A stretch of 15,573 bases of DNA from CAISOG01 sp044375625 (GTDB lineage: Bacteria; Pseudomonadota; Alphaproteobacteria; CAISOG01): the NCBI GenBank assembly GCA_044375625.1, contig JBILMH010000039.1:1-15573 (forward strand). The letters are read 5' to 3'. The notes below the pieces were generated by a model that ran no database searches, was not told where the DNA came from, and worked only from the letters and a program-made list of their open reading frames with translations. Position numbers and translations under genes: made by a program. Below, piece after piece: positions 1 through 7,281 of the stretch (within the stretch, counting starts at the first letter, position 1; every line of letters starts with the position of its first letter).

Positions 1-179
1 TTTCTTCATTTGAAACAATGGCGTGGAATCGCCACTCGATACCTTAAAAATACAAAATCTTTCCTCGCCGCCGTCCACATCCGATGCATCATTATGTGGG
101 CAAAAATCTCGTGACTACACTATCTAAAGCTTAGCGATTCGGATAAATAGGGGGGATGTATGGGCGACAAGCCCGAATG
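1..179. other. Left-edge stretch with no gene seen
   Basis: I see no convincing coding region here. It lies downstream of the minus-strand pentapeptide gene. A short inverted repeat, GGGC-gacaa-GCCC, sits at about 162-174, close to that gene's stop codon, but it has only four base pairs and is not followed by a T run in either direction, so I do not call it a terminator. Confidence 0.4.
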
Positions 180-1580
180 CTAAAGACGAAAGCGGTTGCG
201 CAGGCCAAGGCCGATTAGAAATAGCAGGAGGATGGCGGCAACCCCCTCAACCACGCCGATCACATGGACGGCGGGGGGAACGCATTCGACGCAACCATAG
301 AGGGCTTCTAGGCTGGATTTCCGAGCCTCACTGGCCACCCCCAGCGCGGGCAGGGCATTAACCAGGCTTAGGGTTAGAGCGTCACCAGAAGATTGGGAAA
401 GCAGCGTCGCCAAATATTCCCGAATACTGACATCAGTCCAAACCACTGCTAGACGCGCATACCCCAGCGCGCATCCTGCCCAAAGCACCAGTAGCCAGCA
501 AATCGGACGCAAGACGCCACGGCCATAGTCGCTGAATAACCAATACAGCCAAATCAGCCCCCATTTTAAACACTCAACCAGCCCTGCACCATGATAGCGG
601 GATTGCAGCTCCAGGGCGAAATAATCCAACTCCCGTGGGCGGTCATCGGCATCATGCGCCATCTTGCGCAGGGCTTGCAGGCGGTCGGTGATGGGGGCGG
701 GGGTTGGTTGCAAAGTGGAGGTTACGGGTTCGGGTTCGGGATCGGCATCCCAGGCAATCGTGCCCGCGGTTAAGCCAGTTTGCAGGTTTTCCAAATCGGC
801 AATCGCCATCCCATCCTTAAAAGCGGTTCCGACAAAATCGGGCACCGCCCCCCATGTGCTACCGCGAAAACTAACGGTTTTGCCAAAACGGGCGGCATGA
901 AAATTGGCCACGCCTTTGAAGGTTGCCTCCTCAAATATGGCTGGCTCCGTAAATTCAGCTTGCTTGAAACTGGCCGCGCCCGTAAACCTCGTCGCCTGGA
1001 AGTTGACTTCTCCCGCAAAGCTTACCCCGTAGAAAGTAACCCCTCCTATAAACAGGGCATCCTCGAAATAGGCACGATTTTTGAACTCGACATTGTTAAA
1101 AATGGTATAGTCTGTAAATACAGCACTCGTGAAGCAAACATTACCTGCAAACAGCGTAAAAGATATATATATACTTCCTATAAATACTGATTCATCAAAA
1201 GATGAGCAAGAAATGAGTTTAGACAATACAATATTTTGACCTGTTTCGGGATGGCAGATCAAAATTTTAGACAAATCTATAGATTCTATTGCTGTAGGTG
1301 AGTCAAAGTCGTTTGGTTCTGACATTAAGAATTCTATTTGCTTGTCATTGGGTGTTTCTAAGTATTTTAATGTCGTCTCAAACCCCCTTCTTTCGTTCTT
1401 ATCTAGCTTAGTGGCAGCTACCGTCAGGGCAGCTTTCACTGCTTCCTTGCCCTCCTCAGTCAATTTAGGGGCGACGCGCTTCCACCAGGGATCTGTGTAC
1501 AGCTCACCGTCAAAAGGTGGCCACCGTTTGGGTGGTAAGGGCGGCAATTTGGGAGGGGTTTCGGTCATAATCTCCGCCAT
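180..1580 (-). CDS. Pentapeptide-repeat protein with C-terminal membrane segments
   Basis: This 466-residue protein has a proline-rich N-terminus (about residues 8-22). Residues about 128-255 form a quasi-regular array of A/V-x-F-x-x-A-x-F units (for example VNFQATRF, ASFKQAEF, AIFEEATF, ANFHAARF), as in Pentapeptide_3-type right-handed beta-helices. A Pro/Glu linker follows (about 278-298), then a short segment DRLQALRKMAHDADDRPREL, of a kind often seen after such repeats. The C-terminus is hydrophobic, with likely membrane spans near 335-380 (containing the family-like FSDYGRGVLRP) and 437-460, ending in basic residues. A scaffold-like cytosolic repeat domain anchored in the inner membrane is inferred; the biochemical role is unknown. 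It begins 5 nt after the response-regulator stop, so the two are probably cotranscribed. The second Met (residue 5) has a better Shine-Dalgarno (GGAG, 4 nt before ATG) than the first, so the true start may be 1568. The part encoded by about 1081-1380 is strikingly AT-rich. Confidence 0.8.
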   Translation of the reverse strand: MAEIMTETPPKLPPLPPKRWPPFDGELYTDPWWKRVAPKLTEEGKEAVKAALTVAATKLDKNERRGFETTLKYLETPNDKQIEFLMSEPNDFDSPTAIESIDLSKILICHPETGQNIVLSKLISCSSFDESVFIGSIYISFTLFAGNVCFTSAVFTDYTIFNNVEFKNRAYFEDALFIGGVTFYGVSFAGEVNFQATRFTGAASFKQAEFTEPAIFEEATFKGVANFHAARFGKTVSFRGSTWGAVPDFVGTAFKDGMAIADLENLQTGLTAGTIAWDADPEPEPVTSTLQPTPAPITDRLQALRKMAHDADDRPRELDYFALELQSRYHGAGLVECLKWGLIWLYWLFSDYGRGVLRPICWLLVLWAGCALGYARLAVVWTDVSIREYLATLLSQSSGDALTLSLVNALPALGVASEARKSSLEALYGCVECVPPAVHVIGVVEGVAAILLLFLIGLGLRNRFRL

Positions 1581-1585
1581 GCACC

Positions 1586-2113
1586 CTATCCGGCGCGGCC
1601 GCCCTTAATCATGCCAGTGCCAGGGGCGGCAACCCGTCGTTCGGGCCCATCATAGTTGCTGTCCTGGGCACGGCGGCGATCGGGGCCAAAATAGTCTGGC
1701 GCGCGCACAAAGGGGCGGGGATGCTCAATCACCTCAACCAGGCGGGAATACAAGGCCTTGGCCGTAATCGGCTTGGTCATCACCTCATTCGCGCCAGCAT
1801 CACGGGCGGCCAATACCCGTTCCCGCTCAGTATAACCACTGATCACAATAATCGGCACAAAGGGATCGGCACTATCCTCAGCATTGCGCACCTGTTTGGT
1901 AAATTCGATACCGTTCATCGGCTTCATCATGATATCGACCAGGATGACATCAATCGCAAATTCTTTCAGGCGGTTAAAGGCGGTTTCCGCATCCTCCGCC
2001 TCATAGATATTGGTGATCCCCCACGCCTGCAAAATCACCCGAATCAGGCTGCGCATGCTTTTGCTGTCATCCACCAGCAGAACATTCAGAACGTTAAAAC
2101 GGTAACCAGACAC
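1586..2113 (-). CDS. CheY-like response regulator with GPDRR-type tail
   Basis: This 175-residue protein is a single receiver domain (about residues 8-125) plus a short tail, with no DNA-binding or enzymatic output domain. Receiver landmarks are the acidic pair D15-D16, phosphoacceptor D60 (in LVDIMMKPMNG), S92 at the Thr/Ser switch position and K114 in MTKPI. The tail carries two copies of an aromatic-x-G-P-D/E-R-R motif, YFGPDRRR and YDGPERRV, which I recognise from many alphaproteobacterial stand-alone receivers. Such proteins take phosphate from a histidine kinase and act by protein-protein contact. No kinase is visible nearby. The start codon is GTG at 2113; no good Shine-Dalgarno precedes it, but an ATG alternative would remove the first beta strand. 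The neighbouring membrane protein 5 nt downstream is a candidate partner (inference). Confidence 0.88.
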   Translation of the reverse strand: MSGYRFNVLNVLLVDDSKSMRSLIRVILQAWGITNIYEAEDAETAFNRLKEFAIDVILVDIMMKPMNGIEFTKQVRNAEDSADPFVPIIVISGYTERERVLAARDAGANEVMTKPITAKALYSRLVEVIEHPRPFVRAPDYFGPDRRRAQDSNYDGPERRVAAPGTGMIKGGRAG

Positions 2114-2304
2114 GAATCAGCAAGGCCTTTGAAGGTTAGGGTGACGGCAATGTTAAGGGCTTTTACCCGAAAACAACAGCTTACTTTGCAAGACTAACCC
2201 ACAAAAATCAACCGAAAATCACCGTGTTGCCATCACCCCACCCTGCGGGAACCAAATAGGGATGGTTTTTTGGCGGATTGGGCGCTATTTTGCCATTTTT
2301 ATTG

Positions 2305-3477
2305 ATGAACAATGGCCATCATAATCGTCAACAGCCCCAGCCCAAAGGCTTTTCCGTGAAATCAGCACAAGAATCCCTGGCTAACCATGCCGCCCCCTCC
2401 ACTGAACCTATCCTGGCACAGGGATCATCATCCGCGGCGGCATCCCGCCCGCTGGTTTGGGTGTTTGCCGACGATCGCCCCGGCAATACCAACCAATGTA
2501 TCGGGGTGGCTGAGGCTTTGGGCTTTGGCTATGTGGCCAAAACCATTCGCCACGATCCCTTGCGGGTGCAAATCCCTAACCCGCTGATTGGTGCCAGCGT
2601 TATCGCCCTGCGCCCCGATTTGCGGGCGGATCTGTGTCCGCCATGGCCCGATATTGTGATTGCGGGCGGGCGGCGCAACGCCCCGATTGCCCGATGGGTT
2701 AAGCAACAATCGATTCGAGCGGGGCAGCGGCCAACCTTTCTGGTGCAACTGATGTGGCCAGGCTGGCCAGCGGGCGATTTCGACCTAATCTGCCTGCCCA
2801 GTCATGATCGGTTGCGTGCCCATCGCAATTTGCTGATTACCCAGGGGGCGCCGCATCGTTGTTGGCCAGAAACGGTCAGCGCGGCGGCGGCCGAATGGCG
2901 TGACCAAATTCCCAACCTGGCCACCCTGCCCCGCCCATGGATTGCCGTGTTGGTGGGGGGCAGCACCAAACGCCACCCCTTTGCCCAGCATCATATGATG
3001 GAGCTGGCACAATCCGCCGAAGCCCTGGCCACCCAAACCGGCGGCAGCCTGTTGGTCAGCACCAGCCGCCGTACCGACCCCATTCTGGTTGACACCCTGC
3101 AAAGCGCGCTTAGCCGCCCGCATTTCTTTTACCCCTGGACAGAGGGCAGCGCCAACCCCTATATCGCCATGTTGGGGCTGGCCGATCAGCTGGTGGTAAC
3201 CGGCGATTCGCTGTCGATGTGCTCTGAGGCGGCGGCGCAGGGCAAACCGCTGTTTATTTTTGCCCCGCCTGGCATTGCCCCCGCCAAGCATTATGATTTC
3301 CACCGCCTGGTCTATGATGGCCACTATGGCTATCCCCTTAACAGCGATGGATTGGCGCAGGCGGCCGCTGCGCATGACCAGCCCGGCCGCATTCTGGACA
3401 ACCCCGCCGTAACGATTGCCGCCACGATTAAGGATCGCTTGCATTTGACGGCGGCTGCGGCATCATCGGGCAGCTAA
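2305..3477 (+). CDS. ELM1-family (DUF1022) protein
   Basis: The protein matches the family named after plant mitochondrial fission factor ELM1, common in alphaproteobacteria and resembling GT-B glycosyltransferases. Recognisable family segments, numbered from the TTG at 2278, are: FADDRPGNTNQCIGVAEALG (63-82), DIVIAGGRRNAPIARWV (125-141), VQLMWPGWP (156-164), FDLICLPSHDR (168-178), TQGAPHR (188-194), AVLVGGSTKRHPF (223-235), STSRRTDP (261-268), VVTGDSLSMCSEA (306-318) and KHYDFHRLVYDGHYGYP (337-353). The VTGDSxSMxSEA stretch is the expected nucleotide-sugar-like site of this fold. Bacterial function is not established; a role in envelope sugar metabolism is inference. The N-terminal 25-55 residues are low-complexity and the start is uncertain: TTG 2278, ATG 2305, or GTG 2356. 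The last has the best Shine-Dalgarno (AAAGG, 7-nt spacer) and would give 373 residues. The gene is followed after 27 nt by the 685-residue gene, probably in one transcript. Confidence 0.85.
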   Translation: MNNGHHNRQQPQPKGFSVKSAQESLANHAAPSTEPILAQGSSSAAASRPLVWVFADDRPGNTNQCIGVAEALGFGYVAKTIRHDPLRVQIPNPLIGASVIALRPDLRADLCPPWPDIVIAGGRRNAPIARWVKQQSIRAGQRPTFLVQLMWPGWPAGDFDLICLPSHDRLRAHRNLLITQGAPHRCWPETVSAAAAEWRDQIPNLATLPRPWIAVLVGGSTKRHPFAQHHMMELAQSAEALATQTGGSLLVSTSRRTDPILVDTLQSALSRPHFFYPWTEGSANPYIAMLGLADQLVVTGDSLSMCSEAAAQGKPLFIFAPPGIAPAKHYDFHRLVYDGHYGYPLNSDGLAQAAAAHDQPGRILDNPAVTIAATIKDRLHLTAAAASSGS

Positions 3478-3504
3478 ACAAATTTTTATTTTGAGTGAAC
3501 GCTT

Positions 3505-5562
3505 ATGACACTGGCCATCCCATCCTTTGACAATCGCCTGTCTGGTGGCGCGCAAAACGCCCTGTTTAAGGCCTATGGTCACCCGCTGGTCACGGAGCGG
3601 GTGCCAGAATTGCTGAACCAAATTGCGGCGGCTGCCCGCCATGGACGGGTTGGGCTGTACGACCCCTATGGCCACGCCGCGCTGTTTGACCTGTATTACC
3701 CGCTGGCCAAGCTGATTAACGGCGCCCGCTTTGTGCAGAAAATTGAGGAAATTGGCCAACAAGTGTTGGGGGAACCCGCGCTGGCCATTACCCAGCTGCC
3801 CACCCTGCAGGCCGATAAAGCCACCGCCATCGACACCCTGGTGATTGCCAGTTTTGATGCCCCGCAACTGGCTAAACAGATTGCCCCCTATCTGTCCGCC
3901 AACATGACAATCCTTGGCTTTGATCAATTGCGCATTCCCGATGCGCTGCTAAGCCGCGGCAATGATTACCTCAACGTGTTGAATTTCGCCACCAATTTTG
4001 GCTTTATGCGTGCGGTCAGCGATACGGCTGGCCAAGGGCGCTTTACCCGCATTAGCATCGTCAACTATTGGGGGGGCTATGGCGCCGCCAACCCCGCGCT
4101 GTGGCTGCGACTGTTTGATGAAAAGGGCGAGGTGCTGGCCAGCTGGGAGGAAAGTTTGGGGCAGCCTGGCCAAATGATAGTGCTGGATAGCCAAGAGATT
4201 CAAAAGCGCTTTAACCTGCCCGATTTCACGGGATCGCTGTTCATGCATGCGGTGCGCATTACCGGCCATGATGTGATCAAATATGTTTTGGATGAGTATG
4301 GCCATGACGACACCGTGCTGTCGGTCACCCATGATGCCAACAGCTGGCCAGCGGATCTGTATGCAGGCCTGCCGCAGCTGCACCCCGATGAACGGGTGAT
4401 TGTGTGGTTGCAAAACAGCCATCCCGTCACGATCCCCGCGGGGGAAATTGCCTTGAACCGCATGGGACGCAACCATACGCCGCAGGATCGCTTTGTATTC
4501 GATCATCCGATTCCCCCCTTTGGCACCGCCGCCCTGATCGTCAACGACCTGATCCCCGCGCCCGACCAGGCGGATCAATTGGAGTTGCAGGCGGGACGTT
4601 TTGTGGTGCGCCCCCGCTATGAGATTATTCAGTCGCCCCAATCAGGCGGGCGAAGCCATCTGTGCCATATCAATGTGGAACGTACCGATCTTAAGCCTGA
4701 TCCTGCCCTAGCCAAATGGGCATCGGAGTTTGGCAAGGGCTTTATCCTGGCCTTACCGATTATGCCCCAGGCCAGCTTTGAAACCGTGCTGTTGCCTACG
4801 CCGATGGCCACCTGCCAACAAGAATTGCGCTTAATCGCGCTAATCTATGATGCGACAGGCCAACTGGTGTTGCAGCGGCGATTGGGGCGGATTGGCCGCG
4901 ACCAAACCGTTTTGCTGCCGATCAATCAATGGCTGGAGGAGGCGGGATTATCCCTGGCCAATGACTATGGCCATGCTGAGCTGATTTATGATTTTGACGG
5001 TGATGACGACCAGGATGCGGGTGCCGCGCATGCCGATGGCTGGCTGCACGCCATTGCCCGCTATCGCCAACGCAGCAGTGGGCACCAGGCGGATACCAGC
5101 TTTGGTGCCCATATGTTTAACATGGCCGCCACCTATAAGGGGCAACCCTTTTCCTATCGGGGGGCACCGCCAGGGCTTAGCACCCGTTTGTATCTTCGCC
5201 TTGGCCAGGCTGGCCATGTTGAGGCGGCGGCCGATTCGGTGCAGACAGCGGGCATGGGGGGCGGGATACGCCTGTTCTGCCACCTGATTTACCCGACCTC
5301 ACGCCCCTGGCTGCCGCAATCCGATACCCAGTTGTTGTTGCACGATGGTCATGGGCAACAGGTCGCCACCGCCACCCTTACCATTCCCTGCAACGGATCA
5401 CGGCTGTGGTATTATGATGAGCAATTTAGCATGGCGGAGAGGCAGGCGGCGGGCGCCAATGGCTATATCATCGTCCGCGACACCACTTGCCGTTTGTTTG
5501 GCTATCACGGCCTGATGGCGGGCGATACCGCCTTTGCCATGGATCATATGTTCGGGGCGTAA
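3505..5562 (+). CDS. Large protein of unknown function with repeated beta modules
   Basis: I do not recognise this 685-residue protein. It has no signal peptide or membrane span, so it is probably cytoplasmic. Residues about 45-140 look Rossmann-like, with alternating strands and helices: GRVGLYDPYG, then IDTLVIASFDAPQLAKQI, then NMTILGFDQ. This is reminiscent of the C-terminal domain of sugar C-methyltransferases, but that is a pattern impression only. The rest is beta-rich. Three segments share a strand, then D-x-x-G-x, then strand pattern: about 198-250 (LRLFDEKGEVLASW), 440-497 (IALIYDATGQLVLQ) and 605-660 (QLLLHDGHGQQVAT), suggesting an internal triplication. A His/Asp-rich stretch at 255-280 (GHDVIKYVLDEYGHDDTV, then THDANSWP) could bind metal or form an active site. 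The ATG at 3505 follows a GAG-type ribosome site about 9 nt upstream. The gene is 27 nt downstream of the ELM1-family gene, so a shared pathway is likely. It converges with plsY, with 6 nt between their stops. Confidence 0.75.
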   Translation: MTLAIPSFDNRLSGGAQNALFKAYGHPLVTERVPELLNQIAAAARHGRVGLYDPYGHAALFDLYYPLAKLINGARFVQKIEEIGQQVLGEPALAITQLPTLQADKATAIDTLVIASFDAPQLAKQIAPYLSANMTILGFDQLRIPDALLSRGNDYLNVLNFATNFGFMRAVSDTAGQGRFTRISIVNYWGGYGAANPALWLRLFDEKGEVLASWEESLGQPGQMIVLDSQEIQKRFNLPDFTGSLFMHAVRITGHDVIKYVLDEYGHDDTVLSVTHDANSWPADLYAGLPQLHPDERVIVWLQNSHPVTIPAGEIALNRMGRNHTPQDRFVFDHPIPPFGTAALIVNDLIPAPDQADQLELQAGRFVVRPRYEIIQSPQSGGRSHLCHINVERTDLKPDPALAKWASEFGKGFILALPIMPQASFETVLLPTPMATCQQELRLIALIYDATGQLVLQRRLGRIGRDQTVLLPINQWLEEAGLSLANDYGHAELIYDFDGDDDQDAGAAHADGWLHAIARYRQRSSGHQADTSFGAHMFNMAATYKGQPFSYRGAPPGLSTRLYLRLGQAGHVEAAADSVQTAGMGGGIRLFCHLIYPTSRPWLPQSDTQLLLHDGHGQQVATATLTIPCNGSRLWYYDEQFSMAERQAAGANGYIIVRDTTCRLFGYHGLMAGDTAFAMDHMFGA

Positions 5563-5568
5563 AGCCGC

Positions 5569-6273
5569 TTAGCTGGCGTTTTTGCGACTTAGGGTGATGC
5601 GCGACTCCTGCCCCCTGACCAGCCGACCAATGTTGGCGCGGTGGGTGAACAGCAGCAGCAAGGCGGCCAGCAACAGATAGGGCAACCGCCCCGTATTATC
5701 ATCCATTTGATACGCCACGATTGGCAGGGCGCAAACCGCCAGGATGGAGGCGAGGGAGGATAGGCGGAAGATAAGCGCTACCGCCAGCCAAATTGCCATT
5801 GCGGCCAGGCCTAACCATGGTGCCAACACCAATAAGGTTCCCAGATAAGTGGCCACCCCCTTACCGCCCTTAAACCGCAGCCAAACAGGGAAAATATGGC
5901 CGATGATGGCGGCCAGAGCCGCCCAACAGCCGTAAGACAGCGCCATAGCAGCGATGTAATCGCTAAATGATGAGAAGCGAGAAACAATCTTCTCAGTCTC
6001 TATATGGTAACCATTGAACAGCCATTGCCGACTCAGCAACTGGGCTATCATGAACGGCAGCCAGGCCGCCAATGCCCCCTTTGCCCCATCCAGCACAACG
6101 GTCAGCAGGCCTAAACGCCAGCCCGCGTGGCGCACCACGTTGGTTGCCCCCGTACTGCCCGAACCGCTGGCACGCAAATCACCAACGCCGACCCATTTGG
6201 CCAGCAAATAGCCAACGGGAATCGACCCCAGCAGATAGCCAGTCAACAACAAGGAAAGAATAAACAGAATCAT
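5569..6273 (-). CDS. plsY: Glycerol-3-phosphate acyltransferase PlsY
   Basis: PlsY is an inner-membrane enzyme that transfers an acyl group from acyl-phosphate to glycerol-3-phosphate, the first step of phospholipid synthesis. The three family motifs are present: GSIPVGYLLA plus GSGSTGATNVVRHAG (residues 16-51), GHIFPVWLRFKGGKGVAT (125-142) and HRANIGRLVRGQESRI (211-226). About five hydrophobic spans are visible. At 234 residues it is longer than the usual 200 or so. The excess is an insertion of about 30 residues (roughly 78-113) between motifs 1 and 2, containing a charged stretch NGYHIETEKIVSRFSSFSDY that breaks the usual short loop. The matching DNA (about 5935-6042) is somewhat less GC-rich than its surroundings. 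The reading frame stays open and motif 2 is intact, so the enzyme is probably functional. It is last of three minus-strand genes after bioA and the pilin-like gene. Confidence 0.93.
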   Translation of the reverse strand: MILFILSLLLTGYLLGSIPVGYLLAKWVGVGDLRASGSGSTGATNVVRHAGWRLGLLTVVLDGAKGALAAWLPFMIAQLLSRQWLFNGYHIETEKIVSRFSSFSDYIAAMALSYGCWAALAAIIGHIFPVWLRFKGGKGVATYLGTLLVLAPWLGLAAMAIWLAVALIFRLSSLASILAVCALPIVAYQMDDNTGRLPYLLLAALLLLFTHRANIGRLVRGQESRITLSRKNAS

Positions 6274-6340
6274 GATGGATACAGCCTATCAAGCCACCGT
6301 CACCGCCGCAACCGAAAGCAAGAAGTCTGAAAAACAGCCG

Positions 6341-7222
6341 CTAAAAACTATAGATGGTTTTGAAGTAAACCAGATTGCTGCCCCTAATCAACATACCCTC
6401 TGGCCGAACCGCCCCAGAAACCTCGGGCAATTGTGCGGTGGCAATACTGGAAGAAGAGGCGGCAGAACCGGTGGTGGTAACCCCCTGCAGCACGGTTTGC
6501 CCGCCCGCTGTAACGGGGGGAACCAGTTTTTGCAGGCTGCTTACAGTTGCCGCAGTATCAAATGCCGTGGTCAGCGGTGCGCCCCACAACAAATTGTTAA
6601 TCTGAAACCCTACCGCCGGCGCAATGGGCGTGGTGTAAACGATATAGGTTGCCGAACGGGGCGCGCTATCGGTTCCCGTTGGCGCAGTTACCCCCTGAGC
6701 GCCCGCACCATAATTGCTTGTCCATACCCGGGTGAAGTGCAGCATGCAGGTGGCGGCACCGTCGTTTCCTTCTTGCTCAAACTCGCTAGGATCGCATGCT
6801 GACGGGCTGGTATAAGCATTCACAACGGCCTTAGGAAGCGCCCACGTACCACTGGGGCCAAACAAATTTTCCTTGCGATTGTACAACTGGCCATAGCTTG
6901 AGGATGGGCTGCTTACCCCATCAGTGGATCCATCCGCCATGCGGCGATACGCAAAAATCTGATCCGCCTGCAACCCATTTTGATTCATCATGGTCAGAAA
7001 GGCGCGTTGCCCATCCCCCGCGGTACGAATTAATTGATTGGCCACCAATCGATTTTCGGTATCAATACTGTTGCTTTGACTGGCACCGCCCATAAGGGAA
7101 ATCGCGGCCAGGGTCACGGCGATCAGCGCCAAGGCCAAAAAAACGATGCTGACGGCAAAACCCGCCTGCAAACTTGCCTTAGGGAAAAAGGCTTTGGTCA
7201 TTTGATGGGATTGTTTTGCCAT
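6341..7222 (-). CDS. Pilin-like single-pass secreted or anchored protein
   Basis: Using the ATG at 7222 gives 293 residues (an upstream ATG at 7261 would give 306, but only 7222 has a weak purine-rich ribosome site). A short basic N-terminus is followed by one long hydrophobic helix, about residues 22-45 (GFAVSIVFLALALIAVTLAA), directly preceded by Gln-Ala. The rest is Ser/Thr/Gly/Ala-rich and presumably outside the cytoplasm, with a single cysteine pair (about residues 143 and 159) that could form a disulfide. A G-F junction before a long hydrophobic helix is the architecture of type IV pilins and pseudopilins, but the usual Glu at mature position 5 is absent, as in GspK- or PilX-like minor pseudopilins. 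I do not recognise the family, and no pilus assembly genes are nearby. An ordinary signal-anchor protein is the main alternative. The gene lies between bioA and plsY on the same strand, 59 nt after the bioA stop. Confidence 0.65.
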   Translation of the reverse strand: MAKQSHQMTKAFFPKASLQAGFAVSIVFLALALIAVTLAAISLMGGASQSNSIDTENRLVANQLIRTAGDGQRAFLTMMNQNGLQADQIFAYRRMADGSTDGVSSPSSSYGQLYNRKENLFGPSGTWALPKAVVNAYTSPSACDPSEFEQEGNDGAATCMLHFTRVWTSNYGAGAQGVTAPTGTDSAPRSATYIVYTTPIAPAVGFQINNLLWGAPLTTAFDTAATVSSLQKLVPPVTAGGQTVLQGVTTTGSAASSSSIATAQLPEVSGAVRPEGMLIRGSNLVYFKTIYSF

Positions 7223-7281
7223 GAATTTACCGCCGTGGTTTGGAGCAAGATAAGATTGCATTTTAGCATTCTAACATCAAA

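Noticed and set aside
162..174. GGGC-GCCC inverted repeat after the pentapeptide gene
   Set aside because: Only four base pairs and no T run, so not a credible terminator.
2114..2277. Divergent promoters between the response regulator and the ELM1-family gene
   Set aside because: Promoters must exist here or nearby, but I found no pair of boxes with good matches and spacing on either strand.
2262..2324. Possible 20-codon leader peptide before the ELM1-family gene
   Set aside because: It has an ATG and stop but no properly spaced ribosome site, and no attenuator-like hairpins follow.
2785..3444. Long minus-strand open frame (219 codons) opposite the ELM1-family gene
   Set aside because: Low-complexity Gly/Ala/Gln/His translation typical of the antisense of a GC-rich gene; the plus-strand frame has clear family motifs.
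3949..4641. Minus-strand open frame (230 codons) opposite the 685-residue gene
   Set aside because: Composition and lack of recognisable domains mark it as a shadow of the plus-strand gene, although that gene is itself of unknown function.
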